NCBI GenBank assembly: GCA_037045155.1
Contig: JBAOIG010000003.1
Coordinates: 248,001-312,000, forward strand
Source: Thermomicrobiales bacterium
GTDB lineage: Bacteria; Chloroflexota; Chloroflexia; Thermomicrobiales; CFX8
Direction: 5' to 3'
DNA: 64,000 bases
The notes under the pieces were generated by a model that saw only the letters and a list, made by a program, of their open reading frames with translations, was not told the DNA's origin and searched no databases. Shown one piece after another: positions 8,938 through 17,949 of this stretch. Both the position numbers and the translations under genes were made by a program. How positions within the stretch are numbered: position 1 is the stretch's first letter; every line of letters begins with the position of its first letter.

Positions 8938-10551
8938 GTGGACCGACGAGACTTGAGCTCGCGAGATCCGATCGGGGGAGCCGGACGATCGCGCCCGCAG
9001 CGGCACGACATCGCGGCGACGCTGACCCCGTTTATCCCACGCTTCGAGTGGTCGCCGGAGAGTCGTGACTTTCCACTGCCGTTCCCGGGCATCGACCGTG
9101 CTCCGGCTGCGATGCGGCTCGAAGGCGCGCGTGCCGGCGCGTCGCTCGATGAAGTGCACGCCGGTGCGTCGAGCCGGATGAAGCTGGCGCCGGTCGCGTT
9201 GCTATTGCTGGTGGTTGCGGCGTTCGCGGCGTGGCAGCTGTTGAGCGGCACTGGCACGAACCAGCCGGCAACGACCGCCGTTGGAACTGCTGCGCTGTCG
9301 ACGCCTGGTGGCCTTGGCGCGGCGACCCAACGACCGGGAGCCGGCGGCGCTGCGGCGAGCCCGGCCGGCGCTGACGGCACGACCTCAACCACCGGTGCTG
9401 CCGGCGCATCGACAGCGACTGCGTCGAACATCGTTGGCACGGCGGAGCAGGCTCCGGTCGTCTCGGTTGGCGCGGACGATGGCGAGACGTTGGCCGATGT
9501 CGCGCGCATCTGGGGGTTGAATGTCTCGACGCTGGTCTGGGCGAATCCGGACATCGAGGATCCAACCGCGCCGCTGGCTGGGGGCACGTCGATCGCGGTT
9601 CCGGTCGTCGATGGCGTGACCTACGTTGTCCAGCAGGGGGACACGCTCGCGTCGATTGCCGCGCGATACGATGTCGATACCTCGGCGATCACTGGTGTGA
9701 CTCAGAATCGGGTCGAGTCTGACTCCGACCTGAAACCTGGCGCGACGATCACAATCTACAATGCGCGGCCGATCAGCCGCGCGACCATCGCCCACTACAC
9801 GGTGGCGCAAGGTGATGACTTGTGGAAGATCGCCAACCTCTACGGGCTGAACCCGGTGACGATCGCCGTCGCGAATGATCTGCCGGGGGATTACCTGATT
9901 TATCCGGGCCAGGTGCTGATCATCCCGCCGGCCGACGGCATTCTGTATACGGTCCAGGCGGGGGACACGGTCGAGTCGATCGCCGAGGCGTACAATGTCG
10001 CGCCGGACGTCATCAGAAACTTTCCGTTCAACAATCTCGGCGGTAGCCAGGTCGTCCAGGCAGGTCAGCAGATCCTGATACCGACCGTAGACCTGTCGAA
10101 CGCTGCGGGCGGCAAGGGCGGCATCGAGGTTGGCCCCGCGCAGGATCCGTTTGCGGGGGCGGCGACGGCATCAGGTCCGGCCGAGGCGACAGGGACGTTC
10201 GTCTGGCCAACGGCAGGCAGTATCAGCCAGGCGTTCGGCGGCGGGCATAACGGTCTCGACATCGCCAATGTCGCCTGGACGCCGGTCGTCGCGGCCGATG
10301 GAGGCGTCGTCACCTTCGCTGGGTGGAACAACTTCGGGCTGGGCTACGCTGTCGCGATCGACCACGAGAACGGCTATGTCACGTGGTATGGTCACCTGAT
10401 CGAGCCGCCGGCCGTCAAGGCGGGCGACAGAGTCAGCCAGGGGCAGTGGCTCGGAGGCATGGGCTCGACTGGCAAGTCGACCGGACCTCACCTTCACTTC
10501 ATCGTGCTGCACAACAGCATCTACGAAAATCCGGTGCAATACCTGCCATAA
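8938..10551 (+). CDS. Membrane-anchored LysM and M23 peptidoglycan endopeptidase
   Basis: About 537 residues from the GTG at 8938, which has GGAG about 8 bases upstream; the frame is open to 8803, but that part is not protein-like. Order: a charged cytoplasmic tail, a membrane helix at 81-103, an Ala/Gly/Thr-rich linker, one degenerate and three good LysM repeats (each with a V/YxVQxGDT-type start), a second linker, and an M23 domain at the C-terminus. The zinc ligands are present: H437 and D441 in GHNGLD, and H518/H520 in GPHLHF, so it should be an active lysostaphin-type endopeptidase that cuts cross-bridges outside the membrane. It sits directly before the mreB operon, fitting a role in wall growth. 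Confidence 0.88.
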   Translation: MDRRDLSSRDPIGGAGRSRPQRHDIAATLTPFIPRFEWSPESRDFPLPFPGIDRAPAAMRLEGARAGASLDEVHAGASSRMKLAPVALLLLVVAAFAAWQLLSGTGTNQPATTAVGTAALSTPGGLGAATQRPGAGGAAASPAGADGTTSTTGAAGASTATASNIVGTAEQAPVVSVGADDGETLADVARIWGLNVSTLVWANPDIEDPTAPLAGGTSIAVPVVDGVTYVVQQGDTLASIAARYDVDTSAITGVTQNRVESDSDLKPGATITIYNARPISRATIAHYTVAQGDDLWKIANLYGLNPVTIAVANDLPGDYLIYPGQVLIIPPADGILYTVQAGDTVESIAEAYNVAPDVIRNFPFNNLGGSQVVQAGQQILIPTVDLSNAAGGKGGIEVGPAQDPFAGAATASGPAEATGTFVWPTAGSISQAFGGGHNGLDIANVAWTPVVAADGGVVTFAGWNNFGLGYAVAIDHENGYVTWYGHLIEPPAVKAGDRVSQGQWLGGMGSTGKSTGPHLHFIVLHNSIYENPVQYLP

Positions 10552-10686
10552 CATACGGGGGATCGGGGAGAGCGCGCACGAGCGGGGTCGGCACGAGCCG
10601 CCTCGCTTGTGCCGTTCGTGTCACTTCCTCGCGATTGTGGCGTGATAGACTTCTGCGGCGCCCAACGAGCGGGACGCGTCCAATTT

Positions 10687-10708
10687 CCGCGATCTGACGC
10701 GGTTTTTT
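10687..10708 (+). terminator. Possible intrinsic terminator before mreB
   Basis: CCGCG-ATCTGA-CGCGG is followed at once by six T (10703-10708). The stem is only 5 bp but GC-only, and it is placed between the M23 gene and mreB. It would separate the two transcription units. Confidence 0.45.
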
Positions 10709-10758
10709 GCTGCCGATCCAGCCCACCGTGAGGCGCTGATTCTGAGGTTTCACGCACG

Positions 10759-11817
10759 ATGATCCGGCCCCTGAACTACTTCTTCGGCCTCTTCAGTCGC
10801 GATCTGGGGATCGACCTCGGGACTGCCAATACCCTGGTGTACGTCCGTGGTAAGGGCATCGTCATATCCGAGCCTTCGGTGGTCGCCGTCGATACGAAGT
10901 CGAAGCGCGCTATCGCGGTCGGCGTCGAGGCCAAGGCGATGGTTGGCAAGACGCCGGAGACGATCGTGGCCGTCCGCCCGTTGAAGGACGGGGTGATTGC
11001 GGACTTCGACACGGTCGAGCTAATGCTGCGTTACTTCATCGAGAAGGTGCACGTTCAGCGGATCATGGCGCCTCACCCGCGCGTCGTCATCGGCATCCCA
11101 TCCGGTGTTACTGAAGTCGAAAAGCGAGCGGCAAAGGATGCCGCGCTGTCGGCTGGCGCGCGCGAGGCATTCACGATCGAGGAGCCAATGGCCGCCGCGA
11201 TCGGCGCCGGGCTCCCGATCAACGAGCCGGTCGGCAGCATGATTGTCGATATCGGTGGTGGCACAACCGAAGTGGCTGTCATCTCGCTCGGAGGAATCGT
11301 CGTCAACCACTCGCTGCGGGTTGCTGGGGATGAGATCGATGAGGCGATTGTGCAGTACGCGCGGCGTGACCACAACCTCGTTATCGGTGAGCGCACAGCA
11401 GAGAACGCCAAGATCGCCGCAGGTTCTGCCTACCCACTGGAGGAGGAGCGCCGTGTCATGCTGCGGGGTCGTGACTTGCTCACGGGCTTGCCGAAATCGG
11501 TCGAGGTCTCCAGTGTGGAAATCCGCGACGCGATCAGCGGGCCGGTCAACATGATCGTCGATATCGTGAAGACCTGCGTTGAAGAGACGCCGCCGGAGCT
11601 GGTCGCCGACATCATGGAGCAGGGCATCATCCTCGCTGGTGGCGGCGCGCTATTGCTCGGGCTCGATCGACGGCTGCAAGCGGAGCTGCGGATGCCGGTG
11701 CGGCGCGCCGAAGATCCTCTGACGTGTGTTGCCCGCGGCACCGGCCGTGTCGCCGAGGCGCTTCATCTTTACTCCCGAGCGCTGGCCAGTGGCCAGGAGC
11801 TCCGGCGAAGGGTCTGA
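10759..11817 (+). CDS. mreB: Rod-shape determining actin homolog MreB
   Basis: A 352-residue bacterial actin that forms membrane-bound filaments and directs lateral wall synthesis. Near-invariant family segments are visible: the phosphate-1 loop IDLGTANTLVYVRGKGIV, the hydrolysis region VVIGIPSGVTEVEKRA, phosphate-2 MIVDIGGGTTEVAVISLGG, and the adenosine motif GIILAGGGALLLGLD. The length is normal. It heads the unit mreB-mreC-murT-gatD. mreD, pbp2 and rodA do not follow. Confidence 0.96.
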   Translation: MIRPLNYFFGLFSRDLGIDLGTANTLVYVRGKGIVISEPSVVAVDTKSKRAIAVGVEAKAMVGKTPETIVAVRPLKDGVIADFDTVELMLRYFIEKVHVQRIMAPHPRVVIGIPSGVTEVEKRAAKDAALSAGAREAFTIEEPMAAAIGAGLPINEPVGSMIVDIGGGTTEVAVISLGGIVVNHSLRVAGDEIDEAIVQYARRDHNLVIGERTAENAKIAAGSAYPLEEERRVMLRGRDLLTGLPKSVEVSSVEIRDAISGPVNMIVDIVKTCVEETPPELVADIMEQGIILAGGGALLLGLDRRLQAELRMPVRRAEDPLTCVARGTGRVAEALHLYSRALASGQELRRRV

Positions 11818-11823
11818 GTCCTG

Positions 11824-12678
11824 GTGCCTCCCTTCTCCCCGATTGCTCGTCGCAATCTCCTGATCTTTGGCTCGCTGGTGCTCGTCGCGCTGCTGTTTCT
11901 TGTGGCTGACTCCCGAGGGGTGCTCGACGTGCCAAAACGGATCGCCGGCGGAATCCTGGCGCCGGCGGGCCGGCAACTGACCTCGCTGGGCCGGCAGGCC
12001 GGCGCCCGCAACCCGGGCGGAGATCCTAACCTGCGCAAACAGTTGGCGGATGTCACCGCTGAACGCGATCGGTTGTTGGCAGATAACGCGCGGTTGCAGG
12101 AGCTCTCGATCGAGGTAGAGACCCTCCGGCAGCAGCTGAAGTTCCAGGAATCACGGCCGGACCTCACGTATCTCACTGCCGACGTGATCAGTAGCGATCC
12201 ACAGAGTCGCGAAAAGTTCGTGGTTATCAATCGGGGCGCCGATGACGGCATTCAGATCGGAATGGCGGTTGTCAGCCCCAATTTCCTGGTGGGACAGGTG
12301 GTCGAGGTCGAAGCCAGGCGCGCAAAGGTGTTGCTTGTGATCGACTCCGGATTTCAGACGGGCGCGCGGCTACAGAATGCCCGTGCCGAGGGGATCGTCT
12401 ATGGTCTCTGGCAGGAGGGCGGTCGCGTCGAGATGCGCCATATTCCCTATGATGTGAACATCGACGACAAAGAGATCGTCGTGACCTCTGGCAAGACCGT
12501 CGGGATACCTGAGGGTCTCGTCGTTGGAAAGGTCATGGAGATCAAGAAGAACCAGGCGAAGAACGAGACGATCGTCGAAGTCCTGCCGCTCGTCAACTTC
12601 GATAGCCTCGAATCAGTGACAGTGATTACCGGGGTGACGGCCGGACAGCCGGCAGAACAGGCGACGCCGGCCCCATGA
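11824..12678 (+). CDS. mreC: Rod-shape determining protein MreC
   Basis: A 284-residue bitopic protein starting at GTG six bases after mreB. It has one membrane helix near residues 12-30, a coiled coil around residues 70-100 (KQLADVTAERDRLLADNARL and the next heptads), and the MreC beta-barrel domains from about 115 with VVINRGADDGIQIGMAV and VGIPEGLVVGKV. In known systems MreC connects MreB with the penicillin-binding proteins outside. Its last codons overlap the murT start in an ATGA, so the two are translationally coupled. Confidence 0.93.
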   Translation: MPPFSPIARRNLLIFGSLVLVALLFLVADSRGVLDVPKRIAGGILAPAGRQLTSLGRQAGARNPGGDPNLRKQLADVTAERDRLLADNARLQELSIEVETLRQQLKFQESRPDLTYLTADVISSDPQSREKFVVINRGADDGIQIGMAVVSPNFLVGQVVEVEARRAKVLLVIDSGFQTGARLQNARAEGIVYGLWQEGGRVEMRHIPYDVNIDDKEIVVTSGKTVGIPEGLVVGKVMEIKKNQAKNETIVEVLPLVNFDSLESVTVITGVTAGQPAEQATPAP

Positions 12679-14105
12679 TACGGACGATCGATCCGCGTCT
12701 CATGGCGGCGACCACCACGAGCAAGCTGCTGACTGCCGGGATTCGCCGGCTTGGCCGCGGAGGTGGCACCGCGCTGCCCGGCCTCGTCGCGGGCTATCTT
12801 GATCCGCGCATGCTCGACAAGCTGGCTGGCAGGCTGCCGGCCGGCACGATCGTCGTGGCCGGCACGAACGGAAAGACGACGACGAGCAGGATGTTGGCGG
12901 GGATGCTGGCCGAATCCGGCCGCATTGTCGCCCACAACCGCTCCGGCTCCAACCTCGTTCGTGGAATCTCAGCGGCATTCGCCGAGCAGATGCCGTTGCT
13001 GGGAGATGGTGGCCCTGAGATCGGTGTCATCGAAAGCGACGAGAACGCGCTACCCGACGTCCTCCGACGCGCGAAACCGCGCGTTGTCGTGCTGCTCAAT
13101 CTCTTTCGCGACCAGCTCGATCGTTATGGGGAGCTGGAGACAATCGCTCGCCACTGGCGAGAGGCGCTGCGAGACCTTGACCCGACAACGCTGCTCGTCG
13201 TCAATGCTGACGACCCGAATCTCGCCGCGCTCGCGTCTGATTGCCCCGCGACGGTCGTCTCGTTCGGGTTGGTCGGGTCGACCTCGACCCTCTCCTCGTT
13301 GCCACACGCGTCGGACGCGGCGGTTTGTCGCGTCTGCGAAGCGCCGCTGGTCTACGATGCGCTGTTCCTTTCGCACCTCGGCGACTGGCGTTGTCCGTCG
13401 TGTGGCAACCGTCGCCCGCCACTCGATCTGAGCGCGTCGGACATTCGGCTAGATGGCATGCGCGGATTGTCGATGCAAGTTCACGATGCGCGTCCGGGTC
13501 GTGTGGCCCGGGATCTCGCGTTCGACGTCGCATTGCCAGGACTCTACAACGCCTATAACGCCCTGGCCGCGATAGCCGCCGCGAGGGTTCTCGGCCTGGA
13601 GAGTGAGCCGATCGCCCGTGCGTTGTCCGGCTTCGAGGCGGCGTTCGGCCGGCTGGAGCGCGTGTCGTACCGCGGACGGCAGATGACCCTGGCGCTCTCG
13701 AAGAACCCGACCGGCTTCAACGAGGTGCTCCGGACGATCACCGTCGATCCGCTGGTTTCCCCGCTAGTGATCGCGATCAATGATCTCGACGCGGACGGGC
13801 GGGACGTTTCCTGGCTGTGGGATGTCGATTTCGAGGTGCTCGCTGAGCCGCGCCATCGCGCGACGTTCATTGTTGCCGGCCTGCGCGGGTACGATCTTGC
13901 AGTTCGGTTGAAGTACGCTGGCATCGCCGCCGACCGGATCGACGCACAGACGGCCGGGCGTCCGCTCGATGAGACGCTCGATCTCATCGTTGACGCGACC
14001 CCGGAGGGCGCAAGCGTCTTCCTGTTGCTGACGTACACCGCGTTGTTACAGCTGCGCCAGGCGCTCGCCGATCGCGGTGTCGTCGAGGAGTTCTGGGCAC
14101 AGTAG
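12675..14105 (+). CDS. murT: Lipid II isoglutaminyl synthase, MurT subunit
   Basis: A 476-residue Mur-ligase-like subunit that, with GatD, amidates the D-glutamate of lipid II using glutamine nitrogen and ATP. The ATP loop GTNGKTTT is at residues 63-70, followed by the family-specific NRSGSNLVRG. A zinc ribbon typical of MurT, not found in MurC-F, is formed by C218/C221 (CRVC) and C240/C243 (CPSC). The C-terminal DUF1727-like domain starts around 335 (LSKNPTGFNEVLRTI). The start overlaps mreC by four bases and the partner gatD follows at once. Confidence 0.93.
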   Translation: MIRTIDPRLMAATTTSKLLTAGIRRLGRGGGTALPGLVAGYLDPRMLDKLAGRLPAGTIVVAGTNGKTTTSRMLAGMLAESGRIVAHNRSGSNLVRGISAAFAEQMPLLGDGGPEIGVIESDENALPDVLRRAKPRVVVLLNLFRDQLDRYGELETIARHWREALRDLDPTTLLVVNADDPNLAALASDCPATVVSFGLVGSTSTLSSLPHASDAAVCRVCEAPLVYDALFLSHLGDWRCPSCGNRRPPLDLSASDIRLDGMRGLSMQVHDARPGRVARDLAFDVALPGLYNAYNALAAIAAARVLGLESEPIARALSGFEAAFGRLERVSYRGRQMTLALSKNPTGFNEVLRTITVDPLVSPLVIAINDLDADGRDVSWLWDVDFEVLAEPRHRATFIVAGLRGYDLAVRLKYAGIAADRIDAQTAGRPLDETLDLIVDATPEGASVFLLLTYTALLQLRQALADRGVVEEFWAQ

Positions 14106-14121
14106 TCGGGGGACGCCACGG

Positions 14122-14853
14122 ATGGATCTGCGGATCGGCTGGCTGTACGGCCAGGAGATGAATATCTACGGCGATCGGGGTAACGTGATGGCGCTCGTTC
14201 GCCGGGCCGAATGGCGTGGCATCGATGTGCAGGCCGCGACGGTTGGCCTCGGCGAGCCCCTAGACCCAGACGCCTGGGATCTCCTCTTCTGGGGTGGCGG
14301 GCAGGATCGCGAGCAGATCGCCGTCTCGCACGACATGCAGGGCGACAAGGGCGCCGCGCTGAAGCAGGCGATCGAGGACGGCATGCCGGTCCTTGCGGTC
14401 TGCGGCGGATATCAGCTGCTGGGGCGCTATTACCGTCCGTTCGATGGCGATGATCTGCCGGGCGTCGGCGCGCTCGATGTGGTCAGCGAGGCCGGCCACG
14501 AGCGGTTCATTGGCAATGTCGTTGTCGATACTGACGATCTCGGCACGCTGGTCGGTTTCGAAAATCACTCCGGCAAGACGTTCCTTGGCGAAGGCGTTCG
14601 GCCGCTCGGTAGCGTGCGGGTCGGGTGGGGCAACAATGGCCAGGACGGCTTCGAGGGCGCTCGCTACCGCAACACCATCGGCTGCTACCTCCATGGCGCG
14701 CTGCTGCCAAAGAATCCGACGCTGGCCGACTGGCTGATCGAGCGTGCGCTGGAGCGCCGTCATGGCCCGGCCAGCCTTGCGGCGCTCGATGATACGTTTG
14801 AGCGTCAGGCACACGATGGGGTCATCGAACGGGCGATCGCGCTACGACGATAG
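14122..14853 (+). CDS. gatD: Lipid II isoglutaminyl synthase, GatD glutaminase subunit
   Basis: A 243-residue class I glutamine amidotransferase of the cobyric-acid-synthase type that supplies ammonia to MurT. The catalytic Cys94 is in VLAVCGGYQLLG and the His191 in CYLHGALLPKNP. ENHSGKTFLG is a family segment. The frame is open from 14077, but the ATG at 14122 has GGGGGA nearby and gives the normal N-terminus MDLRIGWLYGQEMNIYGDRG. There are 16 bases between murT and this start. It ends 8 bases from the convergent permease gene. Confidence 0.92.
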   Translation: MDLRIGWLYGQEMNIYGDRGNVMALVRRAEWRGIDVQAATVGLGEPLDPDAWDLLFWGGGQDREQIAVSHDMQGDKGAALKQAIEDGMPVLAVCGGYQLLGRYYRPFDGDDLPGVGALDVVSEAGHERFIGNVVVDTDDLGTLVGFENHSGKTFLGEGVRPLGSVRVGWGNNGQDGFEGARYRNTIGCYLHGALLPKNPTLADWLIERALERRHGPASLAALDDTFERQAHDGVIERAIALRR

Positions 14854-14860
14854 CCGGAGA

Positions 14861-16174
14861 TCAGGCGAGATAGCGGAGCCAGATGTAGCCGGTTGCCAGG
14901 ATCAGGCTGCCGAGCGTTACTGGCAATCCGACCCGCGTAAAGCCCCAGAACGAGATCGTCTCTCCATGTCGCTCAGCGACTCCCGCGGCGACGACGTTGG
15001 CCGACGCTCCGATCAGCGTTGCGTTACCCCCGAGACACGCGCCAAGCGCGAGCGCCCACCAGAGCGGGGCTACCTGCGCGTGCTGGGCGAGATCGACATT
15101 GCTTAGCCCGGCGAGATCCGGGAAGAGCAATCGAGCGACAGCGAACGTCAATGGAATCAACGTGGTCACCGCGGGAATATTGTCGACGACTGCCGAGAGC
15201 GCTGCCGCGAGCCAGATTAACGCCAGGATGGTGAATGTCACATTCCCACCGGTGAGGTCGATCGTATGGGTTGCCAGCCGGTCGAGCAGCCCCATCTCCT
15301 TGATCCCGCCGACCAGAACGAACAGGCCGGCGAAGAAGAAGATCGTTGACCACTCGATCTCCAGAAACACGTGGTGAGGCTCGACTCTCGAGATAAGGAG
15401 TAGCAGCGCGGCTCCGCCCAGGGCAACCGTTGCTGCCTCGAGATGGAGCATGCCGTGGAGCAGAAAACCGACAAGCGTGATGCCCAGGACGGCAAGACTC
15501 TTCCGGAGCAGGACGGGATCCTCGATCGGCTGGGTAGCAGCGCTGGCGATGAGCTCGGCATGCCGCTCGATATCCGTGCGGGCGATATGCCGGTAATGGA
15601 ACGCGGCGGCGACCGCAGCGACTGCGAGAATGACCAGGACGATCGGGCCGAGATTGACCAGGAAGCTGACGAAGTCAAGACCAGTCGCCGAGCCGATCAG
15701 GATGTTTGGCGGGTCGCCGATCAGGGTCGCGGTGCCGCCGATGTTGCTGGCAATTACCTGGGTCATCAGGAAGGGTGTCGCAGGTAGCCCGAGGAGTTCG
15801 CAGAGAGCGATAGTGACCGGGACCATCAGAAGCACGGTCGTCACGTTGTCCAGGAATGCCGACGCGACAGCGGTCATCAGCGCCAGCGTCAGGAGCATCG
15901 GCATGACGCGCCCGCCAGTCCAGCGGGCGACGGTGAACCCGAGATGCGCGAAGATCCCGGTTCGCTTGAGGATAGAGACGATGATCATCATCCCGATCAA
16001 CAGGCCGATGGTGTTGAAGTCAATCGCCGCGATCGCCTGTTGCTGATTGATGACGCCTGCAAGCACCATGATCAACGCGCCAGCGACCGCTGCCGTCGTG
16101 CGGTCGATGCGTTCGGTGATGATAACCGTGTAGGTAACGACGAAGATGATGGTCGCTAGCGCCAGGTCGCTCAA
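14861..16174 (-). CDS. ArsB/NhaD/SLC13-type anion permease
   Basis: A 437-residue transporter of the ion-transporter superfamily with about eleven helices. Each half carries a re-entrant loop motif: GTATLIGDPPNILIGSATG in the first half (the GDPPN signature of the ArsB/NhaD/P-protein group) and LGGNATLIGASANVVAAG in the second. The group contains arsenite permeases, Na+/H+ antiporters and di/tricarboxylate carriers. No arsenic genes lie nearby, so the substrate is open. It appears to be a single-gene unit with its promoter in the 280-base gap up to the next gene; that gap also contains a 6-bp dyad (CGTGAA-4-TTCACG) near 16369-16384 and nothing else recognisable. Confidence 0.85.
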   Translation of the reverse strand: MSDLALATIIFVVTYTVIITERIDRTTAAVAGALIMVLAGVINQQQAIAAIDFNTIGLLIGMMIIVSILKRTGIFAHLGFTVARWTGGRVMPMLLTLALMTAVASAFLDNVTTVLLMVPVTIALCELLGLPATPFLMTQVIASNIGGTATLIGDPPNILIGSATGLDFVSFLVNLGPIVLVILAVAAVAAAFHYRHIARTDIERHAELIASAATQPIEDPVLLRKSLAVLGITLVGFLLHGMLHLEAATVALGGAALLLLISRVEPHHVFLEIEWSTIFFFAGLFVLVGGIKEMGLLDRLATHTIDLTGGNVTFTILALIWLAAALSAVVDNIPAVTTLIPLTFAVARLLFPDLAGLSNVDLAQHAQVAPLWWALALGACLGGNATLIGASANVVAAGVAERHGETISFWGFTRVGLPVTLGSLILATGYIWLRYLA

Positions 16175-16454
16175 CTGTGGCCCTTCATCTCCCGTAGCAC
16201 ATTACAAGTGGGCCAGCGATGCCGCTGGGCGTCGAAACAGCGGGCGAGTGGGACTGCGATTCGCGCCGCGCATCGCAGTCTAGCCGCTCGAATGGCTGAT
16301 CGTCCATGTAGACAATGGTACCGGCCCGCCAGCGCGCGTAGTAGAACCGGCTCAGAGGTTAGCGCATACGTGAATGGATTCACGATGTTGTCAGATAGTG
16401 CAGAGATCGTTACACTCGGACGACGCGGAGATATGAATCGCGAAGGGGGTTCGT

Positions 16455-16670
16455 ATGTCGGTTACGTCTAGCATCGATCGAGTGCGAGATCATCTCTGCA
16501 CAAAGGGAATCTTCGGCGACGTCGCTGAGTTGTGTGAAATGCGTGGCGACTGCACCTGGGTCGTCACTTGCCCGGATTGCGGCACGATGTTCACCCTCGA
16601 TGATGACGAGCACGATGAGCTGCTGAGCTGGAGCCGAGCGGCCGGCCAGAGTTGCGGCATCAGCGCCTAA
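16455..16670 (+). CDS. Small cysteine-rich protein with a CPDC motif
   Basis: A 71-residue acidic protein with an ATG preceded by GAAGGGGG. Cysteines lie at 15, 28, 33, 39 and 42 (the last two in TCPDCG) and 67. The CPDCG knuckle is like half of a zinc ribbon and could also coordinate with C28/C33. There is no signal peptide or membrane helix. I do not recognise a family. Real coding is supported by the ribosome binding site, the biased codons and the conserved-looking knuckle. Its stop overlaps by four bases the end of the convergent gene on the other strand. Confidence 0.6.
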   Translation: MSVTSSIDRVRDHLCTKGIFGDVAELCEMRGDCTWVVTCPDCGTMFTLDDDEHDELLSWSRAAGQSCGISA

Positions 16671-17107
16671 GCCCGGTCGGAGTTTCCCCAGGACTTCTGC
16701 GGTGTTCCAGGGGCGAGGGAGAAGTGCGTGTGAATTGCGCGCCAACCCTCGCCGTTGCTCTTGCGATTGAAGACAACCGTCGCTCGGCCGGGTCGGTCGA
16801 ACGGCGTCCCATCTTCGGCATAGCCGCAGGATGACCACGGCACGATCGCCCAGGCAGTCGTATTGTCGGTTGAGACGCCGCCCTCGATTTCGTCGGTCAG
16901 AAACGTGAATCCGGTGATCGTTGGCCAGACGGCCCGCCACTGGTCACGCTCCAGCGCGTCCAGCCCGTGGACGATGCGCATGTGTGTGCCGAAGCCCATG
17001 ACCCCCGGCGAAAAGAGCGCTCGCGCTGCGACGAAGTCGCGGGCTCGAACGTAAGCTGCCCAGGTGTCGAACCAATCGCGGAGCTCGCCCAACGGCGTGT
17101 CAGTCAC
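16667..17107 (-). CDS. NTF2-like (SnoaL/DUF4440-type) protein
   Basis: A 146-residue single-domain protein with the cone-like NTF2 fold: an N-terminal helix pair (LRDWFDTWAAYVRARDFVAARALF), then sheet strands ending in GWRAIHTHFSLAP. Such proteins act as small isomerases or hydrolases, or as binding modules. The catalytic residues are not diagnostic here. It starts at GTG three bases after the TerC-family gene, so the two form one unit. Confidence 0.7.
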   Translation of the reverse strand: MTDTPLGELRDWFDTWAAYVRARDFVAARALFSPGVMGFGTHMRIVHGLDALERDQWRAVWPTITGFTFLTDEIEGGVSTDNTTAWAIVPWSSCGYAEDGTPFDRPGRATVVFNRKSNGEGWRAIHTHFSLAPGTPQKSWGNSDRA

Positions 17108-17110
17108 GCG

Positions 17111-17842
17111 TCAGCTAGCTGGTTCGGTCGTATCGAGCGGCCGGCCATGTTGTGCCTTGTCTCGTGCGTCCTGGGCACGCTTGTTCCAGAGCCAGCCGAG
17201 CGCCGCGATTGCGGCAACGATTGCCAGAATGATGGCAAGCTCAACCAGCCGGTCGAGATGGATGAACTTGAGGACGTACTTGTCGTTGAAGAACATCTCC
17301 AGCGCGGTGTGGACAAGGATCGCCGCGCCGACCAGATTCAACCACGGGTATCGGTCAATCAGTCGCGCGATGGCACTGCTGCCGAACAGGAGAATCGGGA
17401 TCGAAAGCATCAGGCCGAAGATCAGTAGACCGATGTGGCCGTGGGCTGCCCCGCCGACGGCCAGCATGTTATCGAGACTCATCACGATGTCGGCCATGAT
17501 GATCGTTCGGATCGCCGCGCCGAGTGTGTCGGCTGCCTGGACGCCGCTGTGATCTGAGCTGGCCGGCTGGATGAGCTTGATGGCGATGTAGATCAGCAGC
17601 AAACCGCCGATAGCCTGCAGTAGCGGAACACCGAGCAGCAGCGCTGCGCCGATCGTGAAGAGGATGCGCAGAACGACCGCGCCGCCACCACCATAGATGA
17701 TCGCCTTCTTGCGCTGCGCGGGTGGCAAGCGCCGCGAGGCCATGGCGATGACGACCGCGTTGTCGCCGCTGAGGACGAGGTCGATCGCGATAATCGACAA
17801 TAACTTCGAAATGAGATCGAAATCCACGAGATTGATCGCCAA
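17111..17842 (-). CDS. TerC-family (YjbE-type) membrane protein
   Basis: A 243-residue protein with about seven helices. The TerC signatures are DLVLSGDNAVVIAMASRRL in the first half and MADIVMSLDNMLAVGG in the second, whose acidic and Asn residues bind metal. Members with this size and a YjbE-type sequence are manganese exporters that protect metalloenzymes in the exoplasm; others relate to tellurite resistance. A middle loop of charged residues and an Arg/Lys/Asp/His-rich C-terminal tail face the cytoplasm. It is followed at once by the NTF2-like gene. Confidence 0.85.
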   Translation of the reverse strand: MAINLVDFDLISKLLSIIAIDLVLSGDNAVVIAMASRRLPPAQRKKAIIYGGGGAVVLRILFTIGAALLLGVPLLQAIGGLLLIYIAIKLIQPASSDHSGVQAADTLGAAIRTIIMADIVMSLDNMLAVGGAAHGHIGLLIFGLMLSIPILLFGSSAIARLIDRYPWLNLVGAAILVHTALEMFFNDKYVLKFIHLDRLVELAIILAIVAAIAALGWLWNKRAQDARDKAQHGRPLDTTEPAS

Positions 17843-17949
17843 TCCTGGAGGGCGTCTAGTGGTTTACGTCCACATGCCGCCGTTCAATAGATACGCGACG
17901 CGGCTGGTATTGCTAGCCGCCCGGCTCGAGTCGATGGACAGTCGGGGTA

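Noticed and set aside
8337..9587. A 416-codon minus-strand frame across the M20/M23 gap
   Set aside because: Low-complexity Ala/Pro/Ser translation of the linker of the M23 gene; no start signal.
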